Positions 1-9,739 of a stretch of 64,000 nucleotides of DNA are shown piece after piece. Below the pieces are notes generated by a model. It searched no databases. It worked only from the letters and a program-made list of their open reading frames with translations, and was not told where the DNA came from. The translations under genes and the position numbers were made by a program. Origin of the DNA: Rhynchopus sp. YZ270_cl-10 (taxonomy: Eukaryota; Euglenozoa; Diplonemea; Diplonemida; Diplonemidae); contig OZ037837.1 of assembly GCA_964035575.1 (NCBI GenBank), positions 1,054,001 through 1,118,000 on the forward strand. Direction: 5' to 3'. Every line of letters starts with the position of its first letter. Position 1 is the stretch's first letter.

Positions 1-375
1 AATCAAAGGAATGTCAAAGTAGTGCCATGCCTGACCCACGGCTGCGCCTTCCACAGAAACGACCCATCAGGGTCTTCTGTAGTCACTTAAACCCAACCCC
101 CAACTGGGCAGTATTCCGCACAGGAAATACCCACAATGTGATCTCACACAACACTGTGCACCTCCTTCCACACCCAAGGGCAGCCGTACAAAGGTAATGG
201 CTTCTCCTTGAAGCCCTCAGAAACAAACGCTGTCACCCCTGCCTCCAGCACAGCATCACTCACAAGAGTTCCCTCCACACCCCAAGCACTCCCTGAGTCC
301 CCCCACCCACACCATGAAGAGACAATACGCCATCAGTGCATCAGAGCACACAACGGAAGCCACTCGCCTCCGTCA
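1..375. other. Window edge, no gene seen
   Basis: No supported coding region or RNA gene. If the ankyrin gene next to it was longer, its decayed 3' part would lie here, but I cannot recognise any repeat. Confidence 0.4.
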
Positions 376-762
376 TCACACCTCACACCTCTTCGTGCAA
401 GCTACCAAGAAGACAGTTGACCAGAGCGGCACAAACGCGACGTTGCTGCACACTCCAATGCTGCAAGAGGACCTCCGTGCAGTGTGGTCTGCGTGGACAC
501 ACTCACTCAGCAGGACCCCCGAAGCCCATCTGCGTTGTCTCGGCATACGGAAGAAGCAGTGCGAGGCATTCATCGTCGTTCCCTCTGCAACAGCATCGAA
601 GGCGACTATTTTGCTGGCGGTGTCTTGGCTGCGCTTCTCAAGCCCCGTCCGCACGGCAGCCGTGTCTCCGTTGCTTGCGGCCTCCACCAAGGCCTCGTCT
701 GAAAGCTTTCTTCTCTTTGGTGCGTTCTCGCCAGGTGTGCTGTCTGCAGGTCGCTTCGACAT
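376..762 (-). pseudogene. Decayed ankyrin-repeat gene, 5' part
   Basis: The reading frame starts with a basic, nuclear-signal-like N-terminus (APKRRKL near residue 14) followed by an ankyrin-like helix pair (LSDEALVEAASNGDTAAVRT). After about residue 60 the frame loses ankyrin character. Ankyrin-like stretches continue in the other two minus-strand frames (for example a CLALLLPYAE stretch, then TLHGGPLAALECAA), so at least two frame changes separate the pieces. The simplest reading is a broken copy of a host ankyrin gene; a real gene with introns is possible, but I see no convincing splice sites. It lies downstream, in the minus direction, of the UBL-LRR copy at 1826-2929. Confidence 0.5.
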
Positions 763-895
763 GGTTTTCTAGTTCTCGTGTGTCTGGTGTATGGCGCCGT
801 GTTCCCTTCGTGTGAATGTACGTGTCAGTGTGAAAGACACGTCACCCACAACTGCAACCACAAGCCCAGCGACACCTCAGGTGCTGCGCCGTGTC

Positions 896-1430
896 TTACC
901 CACCCATGTGCACAGGGGTATAGTGTACAGACGGCACAACCGCTGCTGCGATCCCACCCCCACCCACTGCCTCTCCCCCTCCTCCCACACACCCCACTGC
1001 CCCTCTACCACTCCCAGGGTAAGTGGGGAGATGTGCACAGCTGCCACCTGCCTGAGGGTCACAGACGGCACAGTGCCATGTCGCGAAAGTGAACCCACAC
1101 ACTGAATAAAAACACCACCCAAGATAGGCACCCCACACCAGCGCACCCCACCCCACCCACCCCAGCAAGAACGCCAAAGGTGCTCTCGTGCTGCAACCAC
1201 GGCAAGCCGAGGTGCCAGACAAATGCACGAAAGCACCCCATGGCTGGGCACGTCCCTGTTCCACCTCATATTCTTTGCTGATCTGTTGGTTCAGTGTAGC
1301 TACCATTCAGGCAGTCTTCACTATGCAGAAAACACCCTCAAGAAAGTCCTCTGATCTGGGGCCATTTGATGCGCTGCAACTACCAGGTTTTGGAAACCGT
1401 CACTCTGAAACAAATGTTAGACTTGGGTAG
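896..1430. repeat. LRR-gene flank repeat, copy 1
   Basis: This is the longest form of a dispersed repeat. Its core (about 1072-1265) recurs at about 10043-10235, 14670-14865, 16779-16968 and 17272-17456 with near identity. The part at 896-1071 recurs at 17092-17271. The tail at 1265-1415, with a CAGGTTTTGGAAACCG-like end, recurs at about 10236-10386 and 14865-15012. All minus-strand frames over the core stay open (tryptophan/glycine-rich), but conservation is at base level, so coding is unproven. Confidence 0.8.
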
Positions 1431-1532
1431 ACCAACGTTTATTACATCAAACCTGGCCGTGAAGAGAGGTAAGGAGTGAGGGTATTCTGTTAAAAAGGGG
1501 CCGTTTTTTGTTTTGCTTTTTAGATGCTTCTT

Positions 1533-1825
1533 TGGCTTCGCTGTTCTTCACTGTACTTACCCAAACAACCCACCTCCCCTCCCCAAATAAAACCCTTCTT
1601 CAGGAAAAGAAATCGAAACAAAGAATGCGTGAATCCCCCAATGTCGTACCCACCCCGACCCTGTTCCCCTATTACCCCTTCTCGTGGCAAGACCGACAAA
1701 CGAGAGCAAAAACGTAACAACAGTTCACAGAAGCTTCGGACCATGGTACTGCGGGTTGCCTCTGACGCATCGATGCAGATGCGGCTGACTGTGCTCTTGC
1801 CGGTTGCAAACGCACCGGCCTTCTA
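1533..1825 (-). repeat. Conserved 3' flank of UBL-LRR gene, copy 1
   Basis: About 290 bp directly downstream of the LRR stop codon. It is almost identical to 7912-8213, 10852-11143 and 12655-12950, each of which also sits just after an LRR reading frame. It probably holds the 3' untranslated region. It is more conserved than the LRR array itself, which suggests that units spread or convert as whole cassettes. Confidence 0.75.
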
Positions 1826-2929
1826 TCATTCTGAGCCTCTCCGTCGCTTGCGGCACTGCTCGGGAGATTCGTCTCTGCTACGTTTCGGACGTGCATCAAC
1901 AAGCTCCTTCAGGTTGCTTTCCTGTACTCGACTCGACACAGCGCTGCTGCAGCCGGAGAGGTGGATGCTCTTCAACGAAGTGTACTCGTCAGCACGTAGC
2001 ACACCCATGTGCATGACTGTGCCGAGTGGGGACAAGTCAAGCACTGTGAGGCTGGTGCAGTTGGCGAGAAAGCTTTTGCCTATTTGTGTAACATTGCTGA
2101 GTGGTGCTAAGTCTAGTTCTGTGAGGCCGCTGCAGCCGGTAAGAAAGCAACTAGCTATGTGTGTAACGTTGCTGAGTGGTGATAAGTCTAGCTTTGTGAG
2201 GCTCCTGCAGCCGGTAAGAAAGTAACCAACTTCCGTAACATGTCTAAGTGGTGATAAGTCTAGTTCTGTGAGGCTCTCGCAGTCGGAAAGAAAGTCTTCG
2301 TCTATGTGTGTAACATTGCTGAGTGGTGTCAAGTCTAACGCTGTGAGTCTGGCGCAGCTGACCAGAAATCTTTCGCCTATTCGCGTAATCCTGCTGAGTG
2401 GCGACAAGTCCAGCACTGTGAGGCCTGTGCCGGAAAGAAACTCTTCACCAATCCGCGTCACATTGCACAACCCAGAGAGGTTGACACTTGTCAACGTTGA
2501 ACACCCAGCAAGGAAATAGTCACCTATTTCCGTCACACACGAAACAGCACTGAGATCAAGTGTTGTTAACGATGTGTCTTCCAAGAACTGATTCGGAATG
2601 ACCGTCGCAACCTCCGCCTGCAGAAGCAAACACGCCACCACAGGATCCCTCACACGTTTCAACTTGTGGGCTGTGATATCGGTCTCACCCAACGCATGAA
2701 GCTCTGCAAGGGCTTCGTACTTCTTCGTCTTCGTCAGCACGACTGTGTCTCCAGCACTCAGCTGCGTGATGTCCTCTCCTTCCTGCTTCCCTCCGAAGCC
2801 CATGTGGAAGCTGTCCTCAGCCAACCCTGCTGCAGTCGCCACCTTCTGCCGCATCGTCTCCGTTGTGTCATCCACACCCACCTCGATCACGTACAAGTTG
2901 TCTGCACAGTCCTTGATGGTCAGTTCCAT
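1826..2929 (-). CDS. UBL-LRR-NLS family protein, copy 1 (367 aa)
   Basis: Start chosen at the ATG at 2929 (MELTIKD), because this is the point where all copies begin to agree as protein; the frame is open further upstream. Residues 1-70 look like a ubiquitin-like beta-grasp fold: MELTIKD strand, a helix with MRQKVATAAGL, then FGGKQEGEDI and a GDTVVL strand. A linker rich in acidic and leucine residues leads to about ten 23-residue leucine-rich repeats of the pattern LTxLDLSPLSxVTxIGxxFLxxC, similar to the BspA/LRR_5 class. The C-terminus (ARPKRSRDESPEQCRKRRRG) is a bipartite nuclear-localisation-like signal. No signal peptide or membrane segment is seen. Function is unknown; a ubiquitin-linked nuclear recognition protein is only a guess from the domains. 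Confidence 0.85.
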   Translation of the reverse strand: MELTIKDCADNLYVIEVGVDDTTETMRQKVATAAGLAEDSFHMGFGGKQEGEDITQLSAGDTVVLTKTKKYEALAELHALGETDITAHKLKRVRDPVVACLLLQAEVATVIPNQFLEDTSLTTLDLSAVSCVTEIGDYFLAGCSTLTSVNLSGLCNVTRIGEEFLSGTGLTVLDLSPLSRITRIGERFLVSCARLTALDLTPLSNVTHIDEDFLSDCESLTELDLSPLRHVTEVGYFLTGCRSLTKLDLSPLSNVTHIASCFLTGCSGLTELDLAPLSNVTQIGKSFLANCTSLTVLDLSPLGTVMHMGVLRADEYTSLKSIHLSGCSSAVSSRVQESNLKELVDARPKRSRDESPEQCRKRRRGSE

Positions 2930-3195
2930 TTGTCTTCTTTTGTGTTGCTCTGTTGTGTGGTGGGGTTGTGGGGTTGGGGCAACGACGTAGAAAACCATGA
3001 AATAAAACACCTCCCTTCTTCATTTATTCGTTTTTTGTTGATTGCATCCATCCTCGTTGTGTGCATACGTCTGAAATAAACATAAGTTAGGAAGATGACG
3101 CAAGCCTCGTGTACTTAGTCATCTTGTGAAAAGGAAAAGTTGAAATGTGAACGCGGCACTCGTGAATGACGCATCTAAGAACAGAAGAAAATCAA
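2930..3195. other. 5' flank of UBL-LRR copy 1 with hairpin motif
   Basis: Upstream of the start the minus strand carries a C/A-rich tract ending in ACAACAG, a possible splice acceptor. The stretch at about 2955-3140 recurs at 10440-10615. It contains a hairpin at 3092-3125 whose arms are AAGATGAC and GTCATCTT, with a CCTCGTG apex. This hairpin belongs to a family found throughout the window. Confidence 0.55.
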
Positions 3196-3482
3196 TTGAA
3201 TAGGCTAGTTGACGTCACGGACATTCGGGTTTGGGAGGGTATGGGAGGATTTGGGAGGGTATGGGACAGTATGGGACGGTATGGGACGGTATGGGACGGT
3301 ATGGGACGGTATGGGACAGTGTGGGAGGGTATGGGAGTGGTATGGGAGGTACGGGAGGGTATGGGAGCGTATGGGACGGTATGGGGGGATTTGGGAGCGT
3401 TCGAGGGCGGTACGGGATGGTACGGAACAGGATTTCCCAGAAAATTCCTAAACCGACCCGTGGCGTCAACTAGCCTATTGAA
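3196..3482. mobile_element. Small inverted-repeat element carrying a 10-bp minisatellite
   Basis: The ends are inverted copies of TTGAATAGGCTAGTTGACGT (left, from 3196) and its near match on the opposite strand at the right end (3458-3482); about 23 of 25 bases match. Between them, about 3227-3420, is an imperfect array of TATGGGACGG-type decamers. There is no coding capacity; the open frames across it only reflect the repeat. It looks like a MITE that acquired or expanded a minisatellite. Confidence 0.65.
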
Positions 3483-3682
3483 ACCGCACTCCTACTTTTC
3501 CTTTTTGTTGTTTCCCCACCCCCGCAAACAATAAAGACAATAAAGACAAAAGGGAGAGGTTGTGAAACGCACACACCTCGACCTGTCGGTGAAGTGTGGC
3601 TCTACTCCAACCCGCCCCACAATAGGAAAAAAGGAAGGGAGTTGGGGTACGGTGTGCAATTTCCTTTTCGCATTGCCTCGTA
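3480..3682. repeat. Dispersed ~200-bp repeat, copy 1
   Basis: Matches 43920-44105 in direct orientation with scattered small indels, including the block GAGGTTGTGAAACGCACACA followed by CCTCGACCTGTCGGTGAA. No frame is conserved. It could be a SINE-like retroposon: it is short, non-coding and AT-flanked, but I see no clear A or B box. Confidence 0.6.
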
Positions 3683-4007
3683 ATCAGATAGAAAAGTTTA
3701 GAAGATGACCGTCAGCCTCTCGTGCTTAGTCAGCTTTAACAAAATGTATAAAATAGCAAAGACTTGAAAATTCATGTAAAAAATAAAAAATACAGAAACT
3801 GACTTCGGTACATGATGAAATGAAAAGGAGGACAGAGAAGTTCAAAATGCAAACGCCTCACAGACACCGGCTGACGCAGGCACCAAGAGAAGGCAAAGTG
3901 TACAGGCTGTCCTACTGGTAGTGAGCAGAACGACCCTTTGCTTTGTCATAGAAAGTTAGAAATATCAAAAGCTTTTTTATTTGTCAAGATGATGTGCCAT
4001 CGAGGTT
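3683..4007. other. Spacer between phosphatase gene and LRR unit
   Basis: Non-coding. A hairpin-family motif lies at about 3702-3735. A module with AACGCCTC and GACGCAGGCAC lies at about 3845-3885 and has relatives at 18135-18175 and 43660-43695. Confidence 0.4.
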
Positions 4008-5258
4008 CTATCTTTTCGCTCGCTTGGCGAGAAGACACAGTGCGAACAGAGCTGCAGCTGCTGTGCAGAGGAGTGTGGTGGGGTGGAGCTCTGTCTGCAC
4101 AAAGACACGCCTCTGCTTTGTGAGGCTGTGTGTTGGCTGGCCAAGGGGAACATCTCGGGAGAGGACTGTTGTGCCTGCACCGGGTCCATCCCCGCGGATG
4201 GCGAAGTGAAGCATGCCTGCATCCCAATCGATGTCGAGCGCGAGATAGTTCATCCCTGTGTACAGTGCGTCCTGCTCCCGATGTGAGGAGAAGAAGGCTA
4301 GCAGCGCAGCACCAAGCCAGCGCACCCCACGTCGCATCGTTGCGAAGGAATGTGTCATCCCCGAGGTCGTGATCTCATGCATGGTCCCCAGCTCTGCATG
4401 GTGCACATCCCCCGACACAAACACAACGCTGTTGCGCCCTTCGAAGCGTTGCATCAGACGTTGTCGTGCGACGGGGAAGTGCCCCCACGACTCCACAACA
4501 GGATTCGCTGTGCTCACCTGAACAGAAGACACAACAATGTGTGCATCAAGGTCGCTCCCGGCAAGCACACCGTCCAGCCACTCCCACTGCCCCTCCCCCA
4601 ACACATCCCCGTCGCTGTACAGTCCAAGCACCCCAGACATCAGACGCGACACCGCACCGCTCCACGACAGCACAGCACGCGGCAGGGAATGCCACGGTCT
4701 GAAATAGTAGGGGTCCCGGTGCGACCGTGTGTCGAGAAGGAACACACCAACTTTGCGGACACCAGAGGTCAGGAGGTGTGCCGAGTAGACGCCCTGCCGT
4801 TGTGGGTAGGCGCGGGCCGGTGTGTTATTTGCGGTGAAGTTGAGGAAGAGTGTCTGGCGTGTTGCCTTGTCGTGCATCTCCTTCCCCGAATCGTTCACGC
4901 CATAGTCATGGTCGTCCCAGGTGCCGTCGATGTTCGCTGCCCCCGTCTGTGCAACAAACGCAGCGTAGTCCGGGAAGGCTGTCATGTTGCGGTACGCCTC
5001 TGCAAGCGTTGCGGTGTCCGTTCTCTGGACGTACACTGCGTCGCCAAGCCAGAAGAACGCTTCGGGGTCGTACGCCTTCAGCCACGCAAAGGCACCTCCC
5101 GTCTCTGCGTACGTCAGTGAGTGGCAGCTTGCGAAGGCAGCGCGTCTCAGGGTACGTACCGAGTCCCACGTGGAGGAGGGGGGGGAGGAGCTGGCAGAGG
5201 AGTCATCCGCAGCCACCAACGTAACACACAACATCCATATCGGGGTTCGGGTGTGCAT
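4008..5258 (-). CDS. PhoD-like metallophosphatase, membrane-anchored (416 aa)
   Basis: A complete intron-free frame. A hydrophobic N-terminus (residues about 5-17) looks like a signal peptide. The PhoD/alkaline phosphatase D-type metallophosphatase pattern follows: FASCHS at about 42, LGDAVY at 71-76, the metal-site signature TWDDHDYGVNDSG at 113-125, LLDTRSHRDPYYF at 174-186, and SGDVHHAEL at 282-290. The aspartates and histidines expected to hold the two metal ions are present. A short hydrophobic segment (about 397-410) with a basic tail ends the protein, suggesting a type I membrane protein with its catalytic domain in the secretory lumen or outside the cell. The substrate is not readable from sequence; phosphate mono- or diester hydrolysis is typical of the family. 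Confidence 0.88.
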   Translation of the reverse strand: MHTRTPIWMLCVTLVAADDSSASSSPPSSTWDSVRTLRRAAFASCHSLTYAETGGAFAWLKAYDPEAFFWLGDAVYVQRTDTATLAEAYRNMTAFPDYAAFVAQTGAANIDGTWDDHDYGVNDSGKEMHDKATRQTLFLNFTANNTPARAYPQRQGVYSAHLLTSGVRKVGVFLLDTRSHRDPYYFRPWHSLPRAVLSWSGAVSRLMSGVLGLYSDGDVLGEGQWEWLDGVLAGSDLDAHIVVSSVQVSTANPVVESWGHFPVARQRLMQRFEGRNSVVFVSGDVHHAELGTMHEITTSGMTHSFATMRRGVRWLGAALLAFFSSHREQDALYTGMNYLALDIDWDAGMLHFAIRGDGPGAGTTVLSRDVPLGQPTHSLTKQRRVFVQTELHPTTLLCTAAAALFALCLLAKRAKR

Positions 5259-5846
5259 GTGTGTTGTGTTCTGAAGGGTCGTGGAGGGGGAGAGAGAGGA
5301 GAGGGAAAGGGTTCTCGCATAATGAAAGAGCAGTTGATGCGAAAACGCATCTCAGACATGAAATGCCGCTTTATTGCAAAATGCGAAGAAGAATGCGAAG
5401 AATTTTTGGGCTTTTTACAAATGCCAAGAATACAAAGAACCTCTTCGCATCACATGGCCTAGACACACCCAGAAGGTGAATACGTATTCGCCATAATCAG
5501 GCCATATCCTAAATCGGGATTTTTTTGGAAAATTTTCAAAAACTGGATCCAGAATTTTTCTCCGGGAAAAAAATTTTTTTCCAGAAAAAAAACCCATTCC
5601 GAGCTTTCTCCCCCGCGTTGGCGGGGCATCTCCCCTCCGTTGGCGGGGCATGCTCTCCTCATATATTGCAAACAAGACACAATAAAGAGTACTTGAAACG
5701 TGGTGAAACGCAGCTTCAATAAATCATTAGGATAAATCCCACCCTTCTTTTTTTTCCAGTGTTTCCCAGCTTCTCACCTAACTCTGAAAATAGGTGAGAT
5801 TTTGCGGTTTTGCGGGTTTTGGTAGAGGTGTGGCGAGCCCACCTTA
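5259..5846. other. Spacer, AT-rich repeats
   Basis: No gene. An element-like stretch with GGATCCAGAA and runs of A and T (about 5475-5600) resembles the segment at about 7590-7800, suggesting two related repeat edges around the block 5.5-7.8 kb. Confidence 0.4.
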
Positions 5847-6032
5847 TCTCAAGTTGGGGGCCTCCGGCGGAATGTGAGAATTTCTCGGAGTTCGGCACTT
5901 CATTGATATTTGCACCAGGCACGCGTGGTACACGAATTATCAGTAACCTCAGTACATTTACAAAATAAACGGCAGTCATGGCAGGCATGGCACCCAAGCG
6001 AAGCCACGGTACGCAACATTTCTAAAAATTGT
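5847..6032. repeat. Dispersed repeat A, copy 1
   Basis: Shares the blocks TTGGGGGCCTCCGGCGGA, CATTGATATTTGCACCAG and GAAGCCACGGTACGCAACAT, in the same order and orientation, with about 59813-60090. The last block also occurs inverted near 56090-56130 and 56205-56235. No coding potential seen. Confidence 0.65.
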
Positions 6033-6164
6033 TGACATAAATGTCACTGTCGTTGGAAGATTGGGGGGTCAGCTTGTTTTTGTGCCAAAATTTTTTCAGC
6101 ACTGCTGACCAGGGACATTGGGAACATAGGGATTTTTGCGGTGCAAAAAAAAAAAAAGGGTAAA

Positions 6165-6277
6165 TTGCGATAACACGTATACTTTTTTTTTCGATTTGCG
6201 ATAACACGTACACAAAAAGTATACGTGTTATCGCGAAAAAGTGTACGTGTTTTCGTGAACAAAAACGTACGTGTTTT
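6165..6277. repeat. Inverted oligomers GATAACACGTATAC, left cluster
   Basis: Several copies of GCGATAACACGTATAC and its complement, back to back, so the strands can fold into stems. The same oligomer is clustered again at about 7060-7085 and 7260-7400. Confidence 0.6.
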
Positions 6278-6399
6278 CCCAGGTACCCAGGTACCCAGGT
6301 ACCCAGGTACCCAGGTACCCAGGTACCCAGGTACCCAGGTACCCAGGTACCCAGGTACCCAGGTACCCAGGTACCCAGGTACCCAGGTACCCAGGTACC
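6278..6399. repeat. Octamer satellite (CCAGGTAC)n, about 15 copies
   Basis: A nearly perfect tandem array of CCAGGTAC. Open frames through it only read the repeat. The unit contains the palindrome GGTACC. Confidence 0.95.
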
Positions 6400-6482
6400 T
6401 GGTTTGTCAAGGAAACCAAACTTTTTGTCACGGAAAAAGTCGTGACAGGGCACTGGGTACTGGGTACACTGTGTACAAGGAT

Positions 6483-6917
6483 AAAAGTCGTGAAAGAGCA
6501 ACCACAGCTCCACATGACAAACACAAAAGTGTCCAGTCACGTGGGGCATTCATGCACTGAGGAGATAATGATCCAACAATTTACAAGAAAGATTACTTAA
6601 CCTACTGCTGGAAGTTGCCAGGTCGTAGTAACACACAAAGTGTGCCTCCGTTCGGGAATACCGGATATTCTAGAGACCAAAAAGGCCTCTTCCGCTAGTC
6701 AAGGTATAACCGAATGAACGGCCCAAGACCCCCGTGGAGAAGTTAAATGTTGTAATGCTATCAGGTACAAACTGCGACCACTGTCTTACCCTCCTCAATG
6801 CATGGTGGAAGATGTCTTTGACAACAAACATCCTGTACCCAGGTACCCATATTCCCAGACCCACGCAGTACCACGTCGCAGTACTACGCAAAATTTACCA
6901 CCAGACCCTGTGTTCGT
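6483..6917. repeat. Dispersed repeat B, copy 1
   Basis: About 435 bp that match 58528-58976 in inverted orientation with few differences. Both copies have an octamer satellite at the same end (CCAGGTAC here, ATCTGGGT-type there). A segment ending in ACGCAAAATTTACCACCAGA is repeated directly at about 7000-7020. No conserved frame. It is probably part of a mobile element. Confidence 0.7.
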
Positions 6918-7059
6918 GCACCTTAAGTACGTAAGTCTGGTTCCCAGACCCACGCAGTGGCACATGACCGCAAGTGTGAGTGACCCACACAGAGGGATAC
7001 GCAAAATTTACCACCAGACCCTGTCTTCTGAATGTCACACGTACATTTTTTTGAACACT

Positions 7060-7400
7060 TTTCGCGATAACACGTACATATTTCGCTAAAAAACGGGGTG
7101 CTCGCAACCGCGTTCTAGACCCCCACAGATGCTCAAAAGTGCCAAATTTTGCTTTGAATGGCCTCAAATCGTCGAAATTAGCCATTTTTGGGGCCCAAAA
7201 AAAAAAAATTCGAGGGTCTAGGTATGGAGAGCGAGCACCTTAGAAGAAGGAAACACGTACATTTTTGTTCGCGATAACACGTATACTTTTTTGACCACTT
7301 TTCGCGATAACACGTACACTTTTTCGCGATAACACGTATACTTTTTGTGTACGTGTTATCGCAAATGGAAACAAAAAGTATACGTGTTATCGCAATTTGC
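7060..7400. repeat. Inverted oligomers GATAACACGTATAC, right cluster, with MITE-like insert
   Basis: Copies of the GATAACACGTATAC oligomer in both orientations flank a MITE-like segment at about 7096-7241. The ends of that segment are weak inverted repeats starting GGTGCTCGC and ending at TCTAGACCC. It has no coding potential. Confidence 0.45.
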
Positions 7401-7911
7401 CCATCTATCTTTTTACACCACATAGTCACACACCGAACCCTTTTTTACGGAGCAAAAAAGGGAAAATGGCGCCGCAGGCAAAAAAAAATTGATGTACAGC
7501 CTGGATGGTGCGGTCAGCAACCCATTTTCATGGTACTCCCGTGGTTCAACCATGATTTTTTCCCCCCGGGCCCCCCCGCCACACTGGGCCACGGGAAAAA
7601 TTTTTTTCCCGAAAGCGAATACGAAATTTTTTCAAAACTCGGATCCAGAAATCAGGGAAAAAAAAAAACGGGAAAAAATGAAAAACCCCGGAAAAAAGTG
7701 GGATCCAGAATCCAGATTAGGAAATAGCCTGCGCCATATATTCGCATCAAAAAATTCTTGGACCCTATTCGCCCGATATTCGGATCCGAATATATGGCGA
7801 ATACGAATTTGCTTTCGGGGTATGTCAAGGGGGCTCGATAGTGCCCTCATCCGACACCACGGCAGAGTAGTCTAAAAGGGGCTGTTTTCTGTATATTTTA
7901 GATGATAATCT
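7401..7911. other. Spacer, A/T- and C-rich repeats
   Basis: No gene. About 7868-7911 begins the repeated flank of the next LRR unit (AAAAGGGGCTG, then TTTTAGATGAT), comparable with 1490-1530 and 12615-12655. Confidence 0.4.
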
Positions 7912-8213
7912 GGCTTCGCTGTTCTTCACACATTACTTACCCAAACAACCCACCTCCCCTCCCCAAATAAAACCCTTCTTCAGGAAAAGAAATCGAAACA
8001 AAGAATGCGTGAATCCCCCAATGTCGTACCCACCCCGACCCTATTCCCCTATGCCCCTATTACCCCTTCTCGTGGCAAGACCGACAAACGAGAGCAAAAA
8101 CGTAACAACAGTTCACAGAAGCTTCGGACCATGGTACTGCGGGTTGCCTCTGACGCATCGATGCAGATGCGGCTGACTGTGCTCTTGCCGGTTGCAAACG
8201 CACCGGCCTTCTA
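7912..8213 (-). repeat. Conserved 3' flank of UBL-LRR gene, copy 2
   Basis: Near-identical to 1533-1825, with a small duplication of CCCCTAT near 8045. Confidence 0.75.
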
Positions 8214-9620
8214 TCATTCTGAGCCTCTCCGTCGCTTGCGGCACTGCTCGGGAGATTCGTCTCTGCTACGTTTCGGACGTGCATCAACAAGCTCCTTCAG
8301 GTTGCTTTCCTGTACTCGACTCGACACAGCGCTGCTGCAGCCGGAGAGGTGGATGCTCTTCAACGAAGTGTACCGGACAGCAGGTAGCACACCCATGTGC
8401 ATGACTGTGCTGAGTGGCGACAAGTCAAGCACTGTGAGGCTGCTGCAGTTGGCGAGAAAGTCTTCGTCTATGTCTGTAACCTTGCTGAGTGGCGACAAGT
8501 CAAGCACTGTGAGGCTGGTGCAGTTGGCAAGAAAGCTTTTGCCTATTTGTGCAACATTGCTGAGTGGTGCCAAGTCTAGTTCTGTGAGGCTGCTGCAGTC
8601 CTCGAGAAACCAATCAGCAACTGTCGTAACATTGCGAAGTGGTGACATGTTTAGTGCTGTGAGGCTCCTGCAGTTGGAAAGAAAGCATCGGCGTATGTCC
8701 TTAACATTGCTGAGTGGTGTCAAGTCTAGTTCTGTGAGGCTCCTGCAGTTGGCAAGAAAGTATTCGTCTATGTCTGTAACATTGCTAAATGGCGACAAGT
8801 CTAGTTCTGTGAGGCTCTCGCAGTTGGCAAGAAAGCCTTCGTCCATGTGTGTAATATTGCTGAGTGGCGACAAGTCTAGTTCTGTGAGGCTGCTGCAGCC
8901 GTTAAGAAAGCTTTCGCCTATTTGTGTAACATTGCTGAGTGGTGTCAAGTCTAGTTCTGTGATGCTGCTGCACTCCTCAAGAAACCTTTCGCCGAGTTGC
9001 GTAATCCTGCTGAGTGGCGACAAGTCTAATCCTGTGAGGCTGCTGCAGTTGCGAAGAAAGCAACCATCTATGTGTGCAATCCTGCTGAGTGGCGACAAGT
9101 CTAGTTCTGTGAGGCCTGTACCGGAAAGAAACTCTTCACCGATCCGCGTCACATTGCACAACCCAGAGAGGTTGATACTTGTCAACGTTGCGCACCCGCC
9201 AAGAAAATAGTCACCTATTTCCGTCACACACGAAACAGCACTGAGATCAAGTGTTGTTAACGATGCGTCTAGCAAGAAGTTATGCGGAATGACAGTCGCA
9301 ACCTCCGCCTGCAGAAGCAAACACGCCACCACAGGATCCCTCACACGCTTCAACTTCTGGGCTGTGATATCGGTCTCACCCAACGCATGAAGCTCTGCAA
9401 GGGCTTCATACTTCTTCGTCTTCGTCAGCATTACTGTGTCTCCAGCACTCAGCTGCGTGATGTCCTCTCCTTCCTGCTTCCCTCCGAAGCCCATGTGGAA
9501 GCTGCCCTCAGCCAACCCTGCTGCAGTCGCCACCTTCTGCCGCATCTTCTCCATTGTGTCATCCACACCCACCTCGATCACGTACAAGTTGTTGGAGCAG
9601 TCCTTGATGGTCAGTTCCAT
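8214..9620 (-). CDS. UBL-LRR-NLS family protein, copy 2 (468 aa)
   Basis: Same design as the copy at 1826-2929: a ubiquitin-like fold in residues 1-70, a linker, about fourteen 23-residue leucine-rich repeats and the bipartite basic C-terminus. The ATG at 9620 (MELTIKD) is used for consistency with the other copies. Compared with copy 1 there are about four extra repeats, inserted in register. The first repeats and the last two are nearly the same as in the other copies, while the middle ones differ in order and sequence. This pattern fits unequal exchange inside the 69-bp repeat array. Longest intact array together with copy 4. Confidence 0.87.
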   Translation of the reverse strand: MELTIKDCSNNLYVIEVGVDDTMEKMRQKVATAAGLAEGSFHMGFGGKQEGEDITQLSAGDTVMLTKTKKYEALAELHALGETDITAQKLKRVRDPVVACLLLQAEVATVIPHNFLLDASLTTLDLSAVSCVTEIGDYFLGGCATLTSINLSGLCNVTRIGEEFLSGTGLTELDLSPLSRIAHIDGCFLRNCSSLTGLDLSPLSRITQLGERFLEECSSITELDLTPLSNVTQIGESFLNGCSSLTELDLSPLSNITHMDEGFLANCESLTELDLSPFSNVTDIDEYFLANCRSLTELDLTPLSNVKDIRRCFLSNCRSLTALNMSPLRNVTTVADWFLEDCSSLTELDLAPLSNVAQIGKSFLANCTSLTVLDLSPLSKVTDIDEDFLANCSSLTVLDLSPLSTVMHMGVLPAVRYTSLKSIHLSGCSSAVSSRVQESNLKELVDARPKRSRDESPEQCRKRRRGSE

Positions 9621-9739
9621 TTGTCTTCTTTTGTGTTGCTCTGTTGTGAGGTGGGGTTGTGGTGTTGGGGCAACGACGTAGAAACCCCTTGGCAGGCAGA
9701 GCCGTGCAACGACACCGCACGAAGCCGTCTCAGCCAATG

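Noticed and set aside
896-1306. Minus-strand frame of 136 aa over the flank repeat as a gene
   Set aside because: Frames vary between copies at both ends, all minus phases are open over the core, and composition (W, G, C-rich) does not resemble the genuine proteins here. Recorded as a repeat instead.
6278-6399. Regular repeats considered as a CRISPR array
   Set aside because: There are no spacers; the unit is 8 bp in perfect tandem, and the genome is eukaryotic.
8005-9210. Long plus-strand frame (401 aa), and a similar one at 12655-14130 (491 aa)
   Set aside because: They are antisense to the UBL-LRR genes. The 69-bp repeat keeps several frames open, and the plus-strand protein has no fold-like pattern, whereas the minus strand gives clear LRR consensus.
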